Source of the DNA: an uncultured Muribaculaceae bacterium
GTDB taxonomy: Bacteria > Bacteroidota > Bacteroidia > Bacteroidales > Muribaculaceae
Length of the DNA: 64,000 nt
Direction: 5' to 3'
Assembly: GCA_910578395.1 (NCBI GenBank)
Contig: CAJTPZ010000003.1
Coordinates: 20,012-84,011 of the forward strand
Made by a program: the position numbers and the translations under genes. Positions 1 to 7,959 of the stretch are shown piece by piece. Below the pieces are notes generated by a model. That model saw only the letters and a program-made list of their open reading frames with translations, did no database searches and was not told the DNA's origin. Position 1 is the first letter of the stretch; every line of letters starts with the position of its first letter.

Positions 1-53
1 GATTCAGCCTTGCCGTTCAGAGCCTCGTATATGCCGGTAACAGTCATAGTCAT
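1..53 (-). CDS. 5' end of an unrecognised minus-strand gene (partial)
   Basis: Reading the minus strand from the ATG at 53 gives an open frame (MTMTVTGIYEALNGKAE) that runs off the left edge. A second ATG at 47 could also be the start. A -7 like element TATTTTTG (77-84 on the minus strand) lies about 24 nt upstream, which supports a gene start here. Seventeen residues are too few to name a family, so no function is proposed. Confidence 0.45.
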   Translation of the reverse strand, partial: MTMTVTGIYEALNGKAE

Positions 54-76
54 CTGATGAAATTTAATTCCAATCG

Positions 77-84
77 CAAAAATA
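77..84 (-). promoter_or_regulatory. -7 element of a Bacteroides-type promoter
   Basis: On the minus strand this reads TATTTTTG, matching TAnnTTTG. No clear TTTG -33 partner is visible at 19-21 nt, so the call rests on one element. It would serve the partial gene starting at 53. Confidence 0.35.
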
Positions 85-138
85 GCACTTTTGGCGCACA
101 CTATCACCACTTTGTGCTGGAAAACATTTATGTAAACC

Positions 139-169
139 ATTGTAGTATGGCGAATTAGTGTTAATTTTG
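139..169 (+). promoter_or_regulatory. Bacteroides-type promoter for the 209-1506 gene pair
   Basis: ATTG (139-142), 19 nt, then TAATTTTG (162-169) match the Bacteroidota primary sigma factor consensus with one mismatch in the -33 box. Transcription would start near 176 and give a leader of about 33 nt before the ATG at 209. Confidence 0.55.
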
Positions 170-208
170 TCGTAGGGAATATTCCTGCAAACCAATAAGT
201 AATACTAT

Positions 209-910
209 ATGAACGAACTTAGTGTATTAAAAGAAGCGTTCAGCACCGGAACAGTACCCTCCGGAGCCAATACCAAGAAGTTCCAGAAACTTCTTAAAAA
301 GTACGAGCATATTGTAAATCCCAAGTTCGTACACCTTTATACGGTGCGAGACTGTCGTTACGACGATACAACCTACCGTGTATTCGCCATGCCGGTAAAC
401 AGTGAAAGCATCGACATTGAAACCCTTGAGGCAATCAAGGAAGAGGTCAACACACTCCCTGTGGGAAGTATAAGATATAATTCCAAATCATCGGGTTGCC
501 GGGATGTCGAGTTTGAGGATGGCACAGGAAAGTATATCCAGGACGAGAAGGATACCGATGATATCATGACAATCAGCAACCACTTCGATGGTGTTCTCAT
601 CTTTACGATGGCTGTTTCCAATGGCAGTGTCGCAGAGCTTGACTGCGATTATGCCGTACTTGGCAAATGGGACGGAACAGGGTTCTTTAAATGGAAAGAT
701 TACACAATACTCCCGATAGAGAATGTAGCTCTCGGAAAAGGATGTGGTAAAGAGGGCTTCTCAAATATACCGGACACGGCTGTCGAAGGAGATCCGCAAG
801 CTCCTGAAAATGCCATAGAAAAAGCAAGCCAAAAGTATATGCAGATAATGCAGTATGTGATGTATGCTCTTATCGCTGCCGGTGCTGTGTGGTATTTCTT
901 CTTCCGCTGA
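209..910 (+). CDS. Tail-anchored protein of unknown function
   Basis: I do not recognise this 233-residue family. The first ~205 residues look soluble and mixed alpha/beta, with many acidic residues in the middle (EFEDGTGKYIQDEKDTDD). The last ~20 residues (MQYVMYALIAAGAVWYFFFR) form one hydrophobic helix that ends in Arg, so the protein is probably C-terminally anchored in the inner membrane with its body in the cytoplasm. There is no signal peptide. A consensus-like promoter sits at 139-169. The next gene starts 17 nt downstream on the same strand and carries an N-terminal membrane helix, so the two probably form an operon and may act together. The family could be a membrane-linked sensor or adaptor, but nothing in the sequence decides this. 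Confidence 0.75.
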   Translation: MNELSVLKEAFSTGTVPSGANTKKFQKLLKKYEHIVNPKFVHLYTVRDCRYDDTTYRVFAMPVNSESIDIETLEAIKEEVNTLPVGSIRYNSKSSGCRDVEFEDGTGKYIQDEKDTDDIMTISNHFDGVLIFTMAVSNGSVAELDCDYAVLGKWDGTGFFKWKDYTILPIENVALGKGCGKEGFSNIPDTAVEGDPQAPENAIEKASQKYMQIMQYVMYALIAAGAVWYFFFR

Positions 911-927
911 CATTATAGCTATTGCCT

Positions 928-1506
928 ATGGTTGGTGTGATTCTCGTTGGAGTAGGAACGTTGGTTGCAGGTGTAGCCTTTCAACGATTCCTTGTCAGGC
1001 GGTTGGCCAAACAGCACCGAGAAGTGAAAGAGAACTTTGGTAACTACTTTGACACCGACGTTTTTTCATCGGAACATTCAATAGCGACATTTATCGAATC
1101 CAATTACCCGGCATTTCCCATGTCGGGTAAAAAATTATTGTGGGCCTTGTCGGATGACGGATATCCATGCGCAGTGGCCTATGATGCGGCCGATATGTTG
1201 GGTTGCAGGGCTGAGCTGAGTGAAGGTGAAATACATCGTAGGTGCGACTATGCGGAGACGATTGAGTTTACTGCAGATTGCGTCCGGACAATATGGCTAT
1301 TGCGAAACAAGGAGGAAAGTCCTGTCTACGAGGTTGATATTCTATATAATAAAAATGGCGTTACAAGAGAACTGAAGATTATACGTTTTATCGTTAATGT
1401 GGATGGAGGCATGAACATACACAACTTCCGAAACTTTGTCGGCACTCTCAGAAGTACATCCATAGAAAACAATATCTATATCCGTGATTTCATAAAACCA
1501 GGATAA
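928..1506 (+). CDS. N-terminally anchored protein of unknown function
   Basis: The ATG at 928 is preferred over the TTG at 922; it gives 192 residues. Residues 1-20 (MVGVILVGVGTLVAGVAFQR) form a glycine-rich hydrophobic helix, followed by a basic stretch (RRLAKQHREVKENF) that would place the body in the cytoplasm. The rest is soluble, with no cysteine motif or nucleotide-binding loop that I can name. It follows the tail-anchored protein at 209-910 by 17 nt and shares its promoter. The 165 nt downstream hold no gene. Function unknown; partnership with the upstream protein is inferred from position and matching topology only. Confidence 0.7.
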   Translation: MVGVILVGVGTLVAGVAFQRFLVRRLAKQHREVKENFGNYFDTDVFSSEHSIATFIESNYPAFPMSGKKLLWALSDDGYPCAVAYDAADMLGCRAELSEGEIHRRCDYAETIEFTADCVRTIWLLRNKEESPVYEVDILYNKNGVTRELKIIRFIVNVDGGMNIHNFRNFVGTLRSTSIENNIYIRDFIKPG

Positions 1507-1639
1507 TGATGGCTGGCAAATATGCAGTGTCACAACGTAAGGGCCGATGCTGTTCGTGTGAAGGATATAATTCAGCCTGACTAATGGAAATGTGATTGCG
1601 TTCAAGTAGGGTAGTACTTATAAATCGGATAAAACTGAT

Positions 1640-1647
1640 TACATTTG
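1640..1647 (+). promoter_or_regulatory. -7 element before the phosphodiesterase-like gene
   Basis: TACATTTG matches TAnnTTTG, 24 nt before the ATG at 1672. No TTTG is seen 19-21 nt upstream, so the promoter is only partly supported. Confidence 0.35.
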
Positions 1648-1671
1648 TCATGTCACAATACAAATCGGATT

Positions 1672-2448
1672 ATGAAACTAAAAATCTTTATTTTGTTGGT
1701 CGGATTGTTGTCTTTTATATCGCAGGCACAGACAATCCATTACAATGCATTTTCACATAACGATTATGAGCGCCCGCGTCCGTTGCTCGATGCACTGTCA
1801 TTCAATTTTAATTGTGTGGAGGCAGATCTTTGGCTGATTGATGGCGAACTGTATGTATCACATGACTCGGTAGCACCCGATCCTGATATTACATTTGAGA
1901 AACTGTATCTGTTGCCATTGACAGAGCGTATCAAAGAAAATAACGGCAAGGTGTATAAGGACAGTGATCGTCCGTTTTATCTGATGGTTGATTGTAAGAC
2001 TGACGGCGAGGAGATGTATCCTGTTCTAAAAAAGAAGCTGGAGCCGTATGAAGCTTTTTTCTGTCATGAATCGGACGGGAAGATGCATGAGGGGGCGGTA
2101 TTGTTTTATCTGTCGGGACGACGCCCGCGCAAGGCTGTTGCCGCCGAATCCAACAGGTTTATATTTCTGGACGGTACAATAGGGGATTTGGGAAAAGGTA
2201 TTCCTGCGGTACTGATGCCTGTTGTAAGTGACAATTATTCGGAATACATAGGATGGAAGGGTACTGGGATGATGCCTGCGGAAAAACTTGAAAAAATGCG
2301 TGAATATATAAGGCAGGCTCATGCAGAAGGTAAATTGTTCCGTTGGTGGGGAGCGCCCGATACACCTCAGTTCAAGCGGCTGTTTATAGAGGAAGGCGTG
2401 GATCTGATCGGTGCAGATGACCTGGAGGCATTGAGTCTGATTTTATAA
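1672..2448 (+). CDS. Secreted glycerophosphodiester phosphodiesterase-like protein
   Basis: 258 residues from the ATG at 1672; an in-frame TTG at 1645 would add nine residues ahead of an otherwise good signal peptide, so it is not used. Residues 1-20 (MKLKIFILLVGLLSFISQAQ) are a signal peptide, so the protein is periplasmic or exported. The mature part has the PI-PLC/GDPD-like signature: HNDYERPRP, then EADLWLIDGELYVSHD with the paired Glu/Asp and His, and later acidic residues (MVDCKTDG) as expected of a metal-dependent TIM barrel. Known relatives split phosphodiesters of glycerol or inositol lipids. A terminal WWGAPDTPQ and ALSLIL segment closes the barrel as in this family. It is transcribed alone. 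The exact substrate cannot be read from the sequence. Confidence 0.75.
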   Translation: MKLKIFILLVGLLSFISQAQTIHYNAFSHNDYERPRPLLDALSFNFNCVEADLWLIDGELYVSHDSVAPDPDITFEKLYLLPLTERIKENNGKVYKDSDRPFYLMVDCKTDGEEMYPVLKKKLEPYEAFFCHESDGKMHEGAVLFYLSGRRPRKAVAAESNRFIFLDGTIGDLGKGIPAVLMPVVSDNYSEYIGWKGTGMMPAEKLEKMREYIRQAHAEGKLFRWWGAPDTPQFKRLFIEEGVDLIGADDLEALSLIL

Positions 2449-2511
2449 AGAGCATACTGTAATATAAAAAAGTCTTTTACTCTGTAGTAGTGTATATTTG
2501 GCTGTGAATGA

Positions 2512-2543
2512 TTTGGTATTATAGAAAAATAGTCGTACCTTTG
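2512..2543 (+). promoter_or_regulatory. Consensus promoter of the rplM-rpsI-rpsB-tsf operon
   Basis: TTTG (2512-2515), 20 nt, TACCTTTG (2536-2543): a full match to the Bacteroidota housekeeping promoter. Transcription would begin near 2550, leaving about 105 nt of leader before the L13 start at 2655. Confidence 0.8.
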
Positions 2544-2549
2544 CAGCCG

Positions 2550-2654
2550 ATTAAATAAGGAAATGAAATGCCCGGACTGTGGGAGATTGACGCCAAGGCC
2601 TGTGTGTCAGCTACTACAGGATGGGTAAAGTGTGTATTAATAAAAATAATTAGT
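2550..2654 (+). promoter_or_regulatory. 5' leader of the L13 operon, possible autoregulatory RNA
   Basis: This untranslated stretch separates the promoter from the GTG start of L13. It contains a hairpin with CCTGT paired to ACAGG (about 2601-2622), a GC-rich segment (about 2570-2600) and then an AU-rich run directly before the start codon. Ribosomal protein operons in many bacteria are feedback-controlled through such leaders; that this one is used so is inference. Confidence 0.35.
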
Positions 2655-3134
2655 GTGGATACGTTAAGCTACAAAACCGTTTCTCCCAACGCTGAAAACG
2701 TTGAGCGCAACTGGGTAGTGGTCGATGCTGAAGGTCAGCATTTCGGCCGTCTCTGCTCGAAGGTTGCCAAGATCCTCCGTGGGAAAAACAAACCTGACTA
2801 CACTCCTTTCGTTGAGTGTGGTGATCATGTGGTCATCATCAATGCCGATAAAGTCGTTCTCACCGGCAAAAAAATGACTGACAAGATTTATCTGAACTAC
2901 ACCGGATATCCCGGCGGACAGCGGGAGCTGACTCCTGAGGTTCTGATGAAAAAATCTTTCAACAAGCACATCAAGGGCGGTAAGCACCCACTCTTCCTTC
3001 GCGGTATCAAGGGTATGCTTCCCAAGAACCGTCTTGGCCGAAAGATTATCGCAAACCTGCACGTTTACAATGGCCCGAACCATCCTCATGAGGCTCAGAA
3101 TCCGCAGGTGATTGATATCAATGCTGTTAAATAA
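2655..3134 (+). CDS. rplM: 50S ribosomal protein L13
   Basis: The family-typical N-terminus (VDTLSYKT) starts at the in-frame GTG at 2655, giving 159 residues; an ATG at 2568 would add 29 residues (MPGLWEIDAK...) that do not resemble L13 and fall inside the leader. Diagnostic segments are WVVVDAEGQHFGRLCSKVA near the N-terminus, YTGYPGGQRE in the middle and GMLPKNRLGRKI near the end. L13 is an early assembly protein of the large subunit. It heads a translation operon with rpsI 25 nt downstream, the conserved rplM-rpsI order. Confidence 0.95.
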   Translation: MDTLSYKTVSPNAENVERNWVVVDAEGQHFGRLCSKVAKILRGKNKPDYTPFVECGDHVVIINADKVVLTGKKMTDKIYLNYTGYPGGQRELTPEVLMKKSFNKHIKGGKHPLFLRGIKGMLPKNRLGRKIIANLHVYNGPNHPHEAQNPQVIDINAVK

Positions 3135-3159
3135 GTAACCTCCTTGAACCAATAAAAAG

Positions 3160-3546
3160 ATGGAAACAGTTAATGCAGTTGGTCGCCGTAAGGCTGCCGT
3201 AGCCCGCGTGATTGTCAAGGAAGGCAACGGCGAGATCATAATCAACAAACGTCCTCTGGAAGTTTACTTCCCCTCTTCGATTCTCCAGTACATCGTGAAG
3301 CAGCCTCTGCTTGTTCTTGAGGCTGAAGGTAAGTACGACATCCGTGTGAACCTCGACGGTGGCGGCTATAAAGGCCAGGCAGAAGCTCTGCGTCTTGCTA
3401 TCGCCCGTGCACTTGTGAAAATCAATGCCGAGGACAAGCCCGCACTCCGCGCACATGGCTTCATGACTCGTGACCCGCGTTCGGTTGAACGTAAGAAGCC
3501 CGGTCAGCCTAAGGCACGCAAACGCTTCCAGTTCTCCAAGCGTTAA
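3160..3546 (+). CDS. rpsI: 30S ribosomal protein S9
   Basis: 128 residues, the usual length. It starts METVNAVGRRKAAVARV and ends with the highly basic tail KPGQPKARKRFQFSKR, whose last Lys-Arg contacts P-site tRNA in known ribosomes. The GGGYKGQAEALRLAIARAL segment is typical of S9. It lies 25 nt after rplM and about 150 nt before rpsB, in the same orientation. Confidence 0.97.
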   Translation: METVNAVGRRKAAVARVIVKEGNGEIIINKRPLEVYFPSSILQYIVKQPLLVLEAEGKYDIRVNLDGGGYKGQAEALRLAIARALVKINAEDKPALRAHGFMTRDPRSVERKKPGQPKARKRFQFSKR

Positions 3547-3696
3547 TCATTATCCTCTCTCGCCCATGCTGCGGGTTACGACCCATAGCTTGTGTTTAGT
3601 ATCTAAATTCCGCCGACAGTCTTCATATGCGGCATAATGCCATGGCGACTTTACCCCGGAATTGAATTTCAAGAACGTAAACAATAAAAGACAATT

Positions 3697-4530
3697 ATGT
3701 CAACTCCTACATTTGACCAGCTCCTCGAAGCCGGCTGCCACTTTGGCCACCTCAAAAGAAAATGGAACCCGGCCATGGCTCCCTACATCTTCATGGAGCG
3801 TAACGGTATCCACATCCTTGATCTCTATAAGACAGCCGCAAAGCTTGACGATGCAGCCGCTGTCTTGAAGAACATGGCTAAGGCAGGCAAGAAAGTCCTG
3901 TTTGTAGCCACTAAAAAACAGGCCAAACAAGTTACTGCCGAAAAGGCCCAGCAGATAGGCATGCCCTATGTGATCGAGCGCTGGCCCGGTGGTATGCTTA
4001 CCAATTTCCCTACCATCCGCAAGGCTGTCAAGAAGATGACCTCGATTGACAAGATGACTAAGGATGGCACATTCGACAATCTGTCAAAGCGTGAAAAGCT
4101 GCAGATCACACGTCAGCGTGCAAAGCTGGAGAAGAACCTCGGTTCGATAGCCGATCTCAACCGTCTTCCTTCGGCCCTCTTTGTAGTGGACGTGCTCAAA
4201 GAGCATATTGCTGTAGCTGAGGCTAACCGTCTCGGTATTCCCGTGTTCGGTATTGTCGACACTAACAGTGATCCTTCAACTGTTGATTACGTTATCCCTG
4301 CAAATGACGACGCATCCAAGTCGATCGAGCTTATTCTCGACACTGTTGTAGCCGCTATGGCCGAGGGTCTTGAGGAGCGTAAGGTCGAAAAGGCCGACAA
4401 CGCTGCCGCCGAGGCACAGGCAGAAGGTGCAGCAGCTCCCCGCCGTGAGCGTCGCCGTATCCGCAAGAATGAGGATAAGGGCTCTGCTCCCGCTGCTGAA
4501 GTTGAGGCATCGGCCGAGGCTGCAGAATAA
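3697..4530 (+). CDS. rpsB: 30S ribosomal protein S2
   Basis: 277 residues. The first ~225 match S2: LLEAGCHFGHLKRKWNPAM, FVATKKQAK, RWPGGMLTNFPTIRKAV and LFVVDVLKEHIAVAEANRL with the following IPVFGIVDTNSDP. The last ~50 residues are a low-complexity Ala/Glu/Arg tail (AAPRRERRRIRKNEDKG), an extension common in Bacteroidota. S2 joins the small subunit late and sits near S1. The 150 nt gap from rpsI holds no ORF of note; tsf follows after 99 nt, the conserved rpsB-tsf order. Confidence 0.97.
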   Translation: MSTPTFDQLLEAGCHFGHLKRKWNPAMAPYIFMERNGIHILDLYKTAAKLDDAAAVLKNMAKAGKKVLFVATKKQAKQVTAEKAQQIGMPYVIERWPGGMLTNFPTIRKAVKKMTSIDKMTKDGTFDNLSKREKLQITRQRAKLEKNLGSIADLNRLPSALFVVDVLKEHIAVAEANRLGIPVFGIVDTNSDPSTVDYVIPANDDASKSIELILDTVVAAMAEGLEERKVEKADNAAAEAQAEGAAAPRRERRRIRKNEDKGSAPAAEVEASAEAAE

Positions 4531-4549
4531 TTCTTACAGTAACGCATGG

Positions 4550-4580
4550 TAAGGACTATCCTGTGATGGGTAAGTCCTTA
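4550..4580 (+). promoter_or_regulatory. Hairpin between rpsB and tsf
   Basis: TAAGGACT (4550-4557) pairs with AGTCCTTA (4573-4580) around a 15-nt loop. It lacks a directly following long U-run (TTTTTT comes about 11 nt later), so it may be a weak attenuator or processing/stability element that sets the S2:EF-Ts ratio. This role is inferred. Confidence 0.4.
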
Positions 4581-4629
4581 CTGTGAGTTGCTTTTTTACT
4601 AATCTCTAAACTCCAAAAACTTCCATATT

Positions 4630-5622
4630 ATGGCAGTAACAATGGCAGAAATCACCAAGCTGCGCCACCTTACAAGCGCAGGCTTGATGGATTGCAAGAA
4701 AGCTCTTGCCGAGACCAATGGCGACATTGAGGCCGCTGTTGAGATCCTCCGTAAAAAGGGTCAGGCCGTAGCCGCCAAGCGTGAGGACCGTCAGGCATCA
4801 GAGGGTTGCGTGCTGTCGAAGAACGAGGGTGGCTTCGCTGCTATCGTCGCTCTGAACTGCGAGACCGACTTTGTGGCTAAGAACGCCGGCTTTGTTGAAC
4901 TCACCAAGAAGATCCTTGACGCAGCTGTTGCCAACAAGGTAAAGAGTGCTGACGAACTGAAGGCCCTCGTGCTTGACGGCCAGACAATCGAGGCTCTTAT
5001 TGTTGAAGAGTCAGGTAAGACCGGCGAGAAGACAGAACTCAGCTCATACGAGTATATCGAGGCTCCTTCGACAACTTCCTATAACCACCTCGGAAATAAA
5101 CTTGCCACTATCGTAGGTTTTAACCTCGAAGGTGTTGATTACCAGGTAGGCCGTGATGTAGCTATGCAGGTTGCATCGATGAACCCTGTAGCAGTGAGCC
5201 GCGAGGATGTTCCTGAGGCTGTAATTGAAAGCGAGAAGGCTGTCGCTATCGAAAAGACCAAGCAGGAGCAGGTGCAGAAGGCTGTTGAGGCTGCTTTGAA
5301 GAAAGCTGGCATCAACCCCAATCTCGTCGACTCAGAGGCTCATATCGAGAGCAATATTGCAAAAGGTTGGCTTACTGAAGAAGAGGCTGCAAAGGCTCGC
5401 CAGATCACAGAGGAGACAGCTGCCCAGAAGGCTGCAAACCTTCCCGCACAGATGATAGAAAATATCACGAAGGGTCGTCTCAACAAGTTCTTCAAGGAGT
5501 CGGTTCTTATAGAGCAGGAGTTTGTGAAAGATGCAAATCTCACAATCGGCCAGTATCTTGAGAGCGCTCAGAAGGGTCTTGTTGCTGTATCGTTCAAGCG
5601 TGTAAATCTCAATCAGGATTAA
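4630..5622 (+). CDS. tsf: Elongation factor Ts
   Basis: 330 residues, the long Bacteroidota form. The N-terminal UBA-like domain is clear (EITKLRHLTSAGLMDCKKAL, with the TxAGMxDCKKAL-type signature), followed by EILRKKGQAVAAKREDR and the core ALNCETDFVAKNAGFVELT. The second half carries the dimerisation/coiled-coil region and ends VAVSFKRVNLNQD. EF-Ts recharges EF-Tu with GTP. It is the last gene of the operon and is followed by a strong terminator at 5646-5683. Confidence 0.97.
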   Translation: MAVTMAEITKLRHLTSAGLMDCKKALAETNGDIEAAVEILRKKGQAVAAKREDRQASEGCVLSKNEGGFAAIVALNCETDFVAKNAGFVELTKKILDAAVANKVKSADELKALVLDGQTIEALIVEESGKTGEKTELSSYEYIEAPSTTSYNHLGNKLATIVGFNLEGVDYQVGRDVAMQVASMNPVAVSREDVPEAVIESEKAVAIEKTKQEQVQKAVEAALKKAGINPNLVDSEAHIESNIAKGWLTEEEAAKARQITEETAAQKAANLPAQMIENITKGRLNKFFKESVLIEQEFVKDANLTIGQYLESAQKGLVAVSFKRVNLNQD

Positions 5623-5645
5623 TCATCCTGCCAAGGAATAGTAGA

Positions 5646-5685
5646 AATCGGGCTGTGCCAAAAGCGGTGCAGCCCGATTTTTATG
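5646..5685 (+). terminator. Rho-independent terminator after tsf
   Basis: ATCGGGCTG pairs with CAGCCCGAT, extended by four further pairs including two G-U, and is followed by TTTTT. It ends the L13-EF-Ts operon and separates it from the convergent gene at 5727. Confidence 0.85.
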
Positions 5686-5726
5686 CAGTTATTCTGCTTC
5701 TTATGTGGCATGTAACAGTGGGGTGG

Positions 5727-6671
5727 TTAAAGCATGATGGTGTAGGTGTCGTAGACTGTTGCGCGGGCGCCAAGACTACATTTATGCCGGACCAGCCCCT
5801 GGTTAAGATACATGCCGTTTTGCTCGTTGGAAGTGCCGAGGTCAAGGTACATGCAACCGCTACAAAGATGGTTCAGCACGTATTGGTAAAGTTTCGGAAA
5901 TGCGTTTATTTCTCTGCCTCGTTCTGTGGATGCGGCATACTGGAGATGCATTACCGTGCTTGTACGATAGAATAGGGCGCCGGCGACTATTTCGTCATGT
6001 TCCAGTGCTGTCACCAATATTATGTTATCGGGAAATCTGGTTTTCAGTGATATTATTTCTTCTAAACTGTGAACCGGAGTGGCAGAGTATCTGTCATGCA
6101 ACAGTGTCTCAAGAATATCCCAAAAATGGTGAATACGGTCGCTACAGGAGATTGTCACACTGTGGGTGGATCGAACCTTGCGGCGTGATGTTTTGTCGAA
6201 TGCCATGGGCGCGGGTATGTAAATTGTCGATGACAGCCGACGGGACATCAGTGTTGCACCTGACCTAAAAAGCGCATATAAGTCCTCTTCGGCCGGATAA
6301 AGGTGGTAGATGTGTGGTACTGGTTTATATATAAGCTGTTTTATGCCGTCACGACGCATAATGTCAAGCGAATCATCCCATAGTGTCATCATGGATATGA
6401 TGTCGAATCCTGATCCGGGTATAACCCATCCGCCATAGGTAAGTCCTTGGTGGGAATGGAGAGTGTTTTCATGAATATTTGCGGGAAGTATGGCGACAAT
6501 GCGGCCGAGTCTGTCGCATGCGACAAGCGACCGGTCGGTGAACCGGTCGCTGTGGTAGTCCATATAATCGCGTTTAAACAGGAATGTGCCGTTTTTGGAT
6601 CTATCTACACATTGATCCCATTGCGCTTTGTCGGCAGTGGTATAGTGCCGTATATTAAAACGTTTGGTCAT
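5727..6671 (-). CDS. GNAT/FemAB-like acyltransferase
   Basis: 314 residues with no signal peptide. The layout is that of the FemAB-like (BioF2/CelD-like) double-GNAT fold: an N-terminal half with FLFKRDYMDYHSDRF and ALLPANIHENTLHSHQGLTYGGW-like strands (VAILPANIHENTLHSHQG), and a C-terminal half with EIVAGALFYRTSTVMHLQYAA and YLDLGTSNEQNGMYLNQGL. Known relatives transfer acyl or aminoacyl groups to cell-wall or surface sugars; the acceptor here is unknown. It lies 18 nt downstream of the metallophosphoesterase gene on the same strand, so the two may be cotranscribed. It ends 41 nt from the tsf terminator. Confidence 0.75.
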   Translation of the reverse strand: MTKRFNIRHYTTADKAQWDQCVDRSKNGTFLFKRDYMDYHSDRFTDRSLVACDRLGRIVAILPANIHENTLHSHQGLTYGGWVIPGSGFDIISMMTLWDDSLDIMRRDGIKQLIYKPVPHIYHLYPAEEDLYALFRSGATLMSRRLSSTIYIPAPMAFDKTSRRKVRSTHSVTISCSDRIHHFWDILETLLHDRYSATPVHSLEEIISLKTRFPDNIILVTALEHDEIVAGALFYRTSTVMHLQYAASTERGREINAFPKLYQYVLNHLCSGCMYLDLGTSNEQNGMYLNQGLVRHKCSLGARATVYDTYTIML

Positions 6672-6689
6672 CAGTCATATATCGGCTGT

Positions 6690-7865
6690 TTATCTTGCCG
6701 GATATGAATAATTGTTTGTGATTTTGCCGTCGCGTGCCTTTACCTTTATTTCAATACTTTTTTTATCGGCGGTCACGTCAAGTATCTCATTGTTGGAGTT
6801 TACAATGATTGGAAACGCAACACCTTCTTCTCCAGGGGTATAGAGCGCATGCCTGTGAATGTGCCCGCTGAACATTACATCAACATTGGCTTTGTTGAGG
6901 ATGGGAAGAAACTTGCGGCGTATTTCGCCAAGACCGTGCCATTCCCGTCCGACAGGAGGAATGTGAATAAGCACTACGCGATAGGTTGCGTTTTTGTATT
7001 CGGGTGAATTGACCACACCGCGCAGCCATTCAGCCTCAAGGGTACGGTAGTTGTCAAAGTCGGCAAGATCGCAATACTCTATATCGGAATCGGGTTTGTC
7101 TTCGCCTCCGTCAAGCACGACGAAGAATACAGGCCCGCTGTTGAATGTGTAGTAGGGTTGTCCGGTTGTGTTGGGGAATTGTTCTATAAAATTGTTTTGC
7201 ATGCGTCCGCGTGTCTCGTGGTTGCCGCGGACCATGTAGAACGGGATCGATCGTGCATAGAGTTTCGACGTCTGGTTCAGGTAACCGTTGTAAAGTTGCT
7301 CCATTCGGTCCATGTTGTTGGTCATGTCGCCGTTGAGCACCATGAAGTCGAGTGAGGCTGAGTCAATCTGATGGAACAGGTCAACATATTTTTCGGTATC
7401 TTCGTGTATGTCATTGAGTATCGCGAAGTGTATCCGGTCTTTTTGTGCTCCTGTTGTGCGGAATTCATAAGGTTCCGCGCCATATACTACCGAAGCCACA
7501 ACATCTCCGTAGCGCACTTTTCTTTCGCCATTGTCGAATACTTCACGTGCATATATACGATATCGGTATTTTGTGTCGGGTTTAAGTCCGCGCACGGTAA
7601 CGCGATGTATGGTTCCGGTGTTTTTGTGTCCGAAAAGCGAATCAAAATATTTAGGGCGTTCCCGTGCGTAGAAATGGCTTGCATCATCGGGAGCAATCTC
7701 AACCCACGCTACCGACGGCCTGTTTGTAGCCATTACGACTGTGACAGTGGAGTCGGTGAGATTTTGAAGATAGGGCTGACATATGAGTGAAAACTTTTCT
7801 TGGGCATTCAAGCCGATAAATGTCACGAGCAATAGCCCGAAGATGATTGATTTCAGTGTTTGCAT
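6690..7865 (-). CDS. Secreted calcineurin-like metallophosphoesterase
   Basis: 391 residues. Residues 1-21 form a signal peptide (MQTLKSIIFGLLLVTFIGLNA). An N-terminal fibronectin-III-like domain (about 30-135; KPDTKYRYRIYAREV) of the purple acid phosphatase type precedes the catalytic domain. Metal-binding motifs occur in the expected order: LNDIHED, LNGDMTNN, VRGNHETRG, a histidine (LIHIPP) and FSGHIHRH. The dinuclear-metal active site therefore looks complete. Likely a periplasmic phosphomono- or diesterase for phosphate scavenging. It sits 94 nt downstream of the HmuR-like gene and could be part of the same transcript or separate. Confidence 0.85.
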   Translation of the reverse strand: MQTLKSIIFGLLLVTFIGLNAQEKFSLICQPYLQNLTDSTVTVVMATNRPSVAWVEIAPDDASHFYARERPKYFDSLFGHKNTGTIHRVTVRGLKPDTKYRYRIYAREVFDNGERKVRYGDVVASVVYGAEPYEFRTTGAQKDRIHFAILNDIHEDTEKYVDLFHQIDSASLDFMVLNGDMTNNMDRMEQLYNGYLNQTSKLYARSIPFYMVRGNHETRGRMQNNFIEQFPNTTGQPYYTFNSGPVFFVVLDGGEDKPDSDIEYCDLADFDNYRTLEAEWLRGVVNSPEYKNATYRVVLIHIPPVGREWHGLGEIRRKFLPILNKANVDVMFSGHIHRHALYTPGEEGVAFPIIVNSNNEILDVTADKKSIEIKVKARDGKITNNYSYPAR

Positions 7866-7959
7866 GGTAAATCAGGTGTATTGTTGTCAAAAGCAGACTT
7901 ATTGAAACAGCCACCTAAATTTACGAAAAATGTTGTCGTGCAGTATCTGTTTAGACATA

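Noticed and set aside
2568..2654. 29-residue N-terminal extension of L13 from an ATG
   Set aside because: It does not resemble L13, lies within the leader, and the family N-terminus begins at the GTG at 2655.
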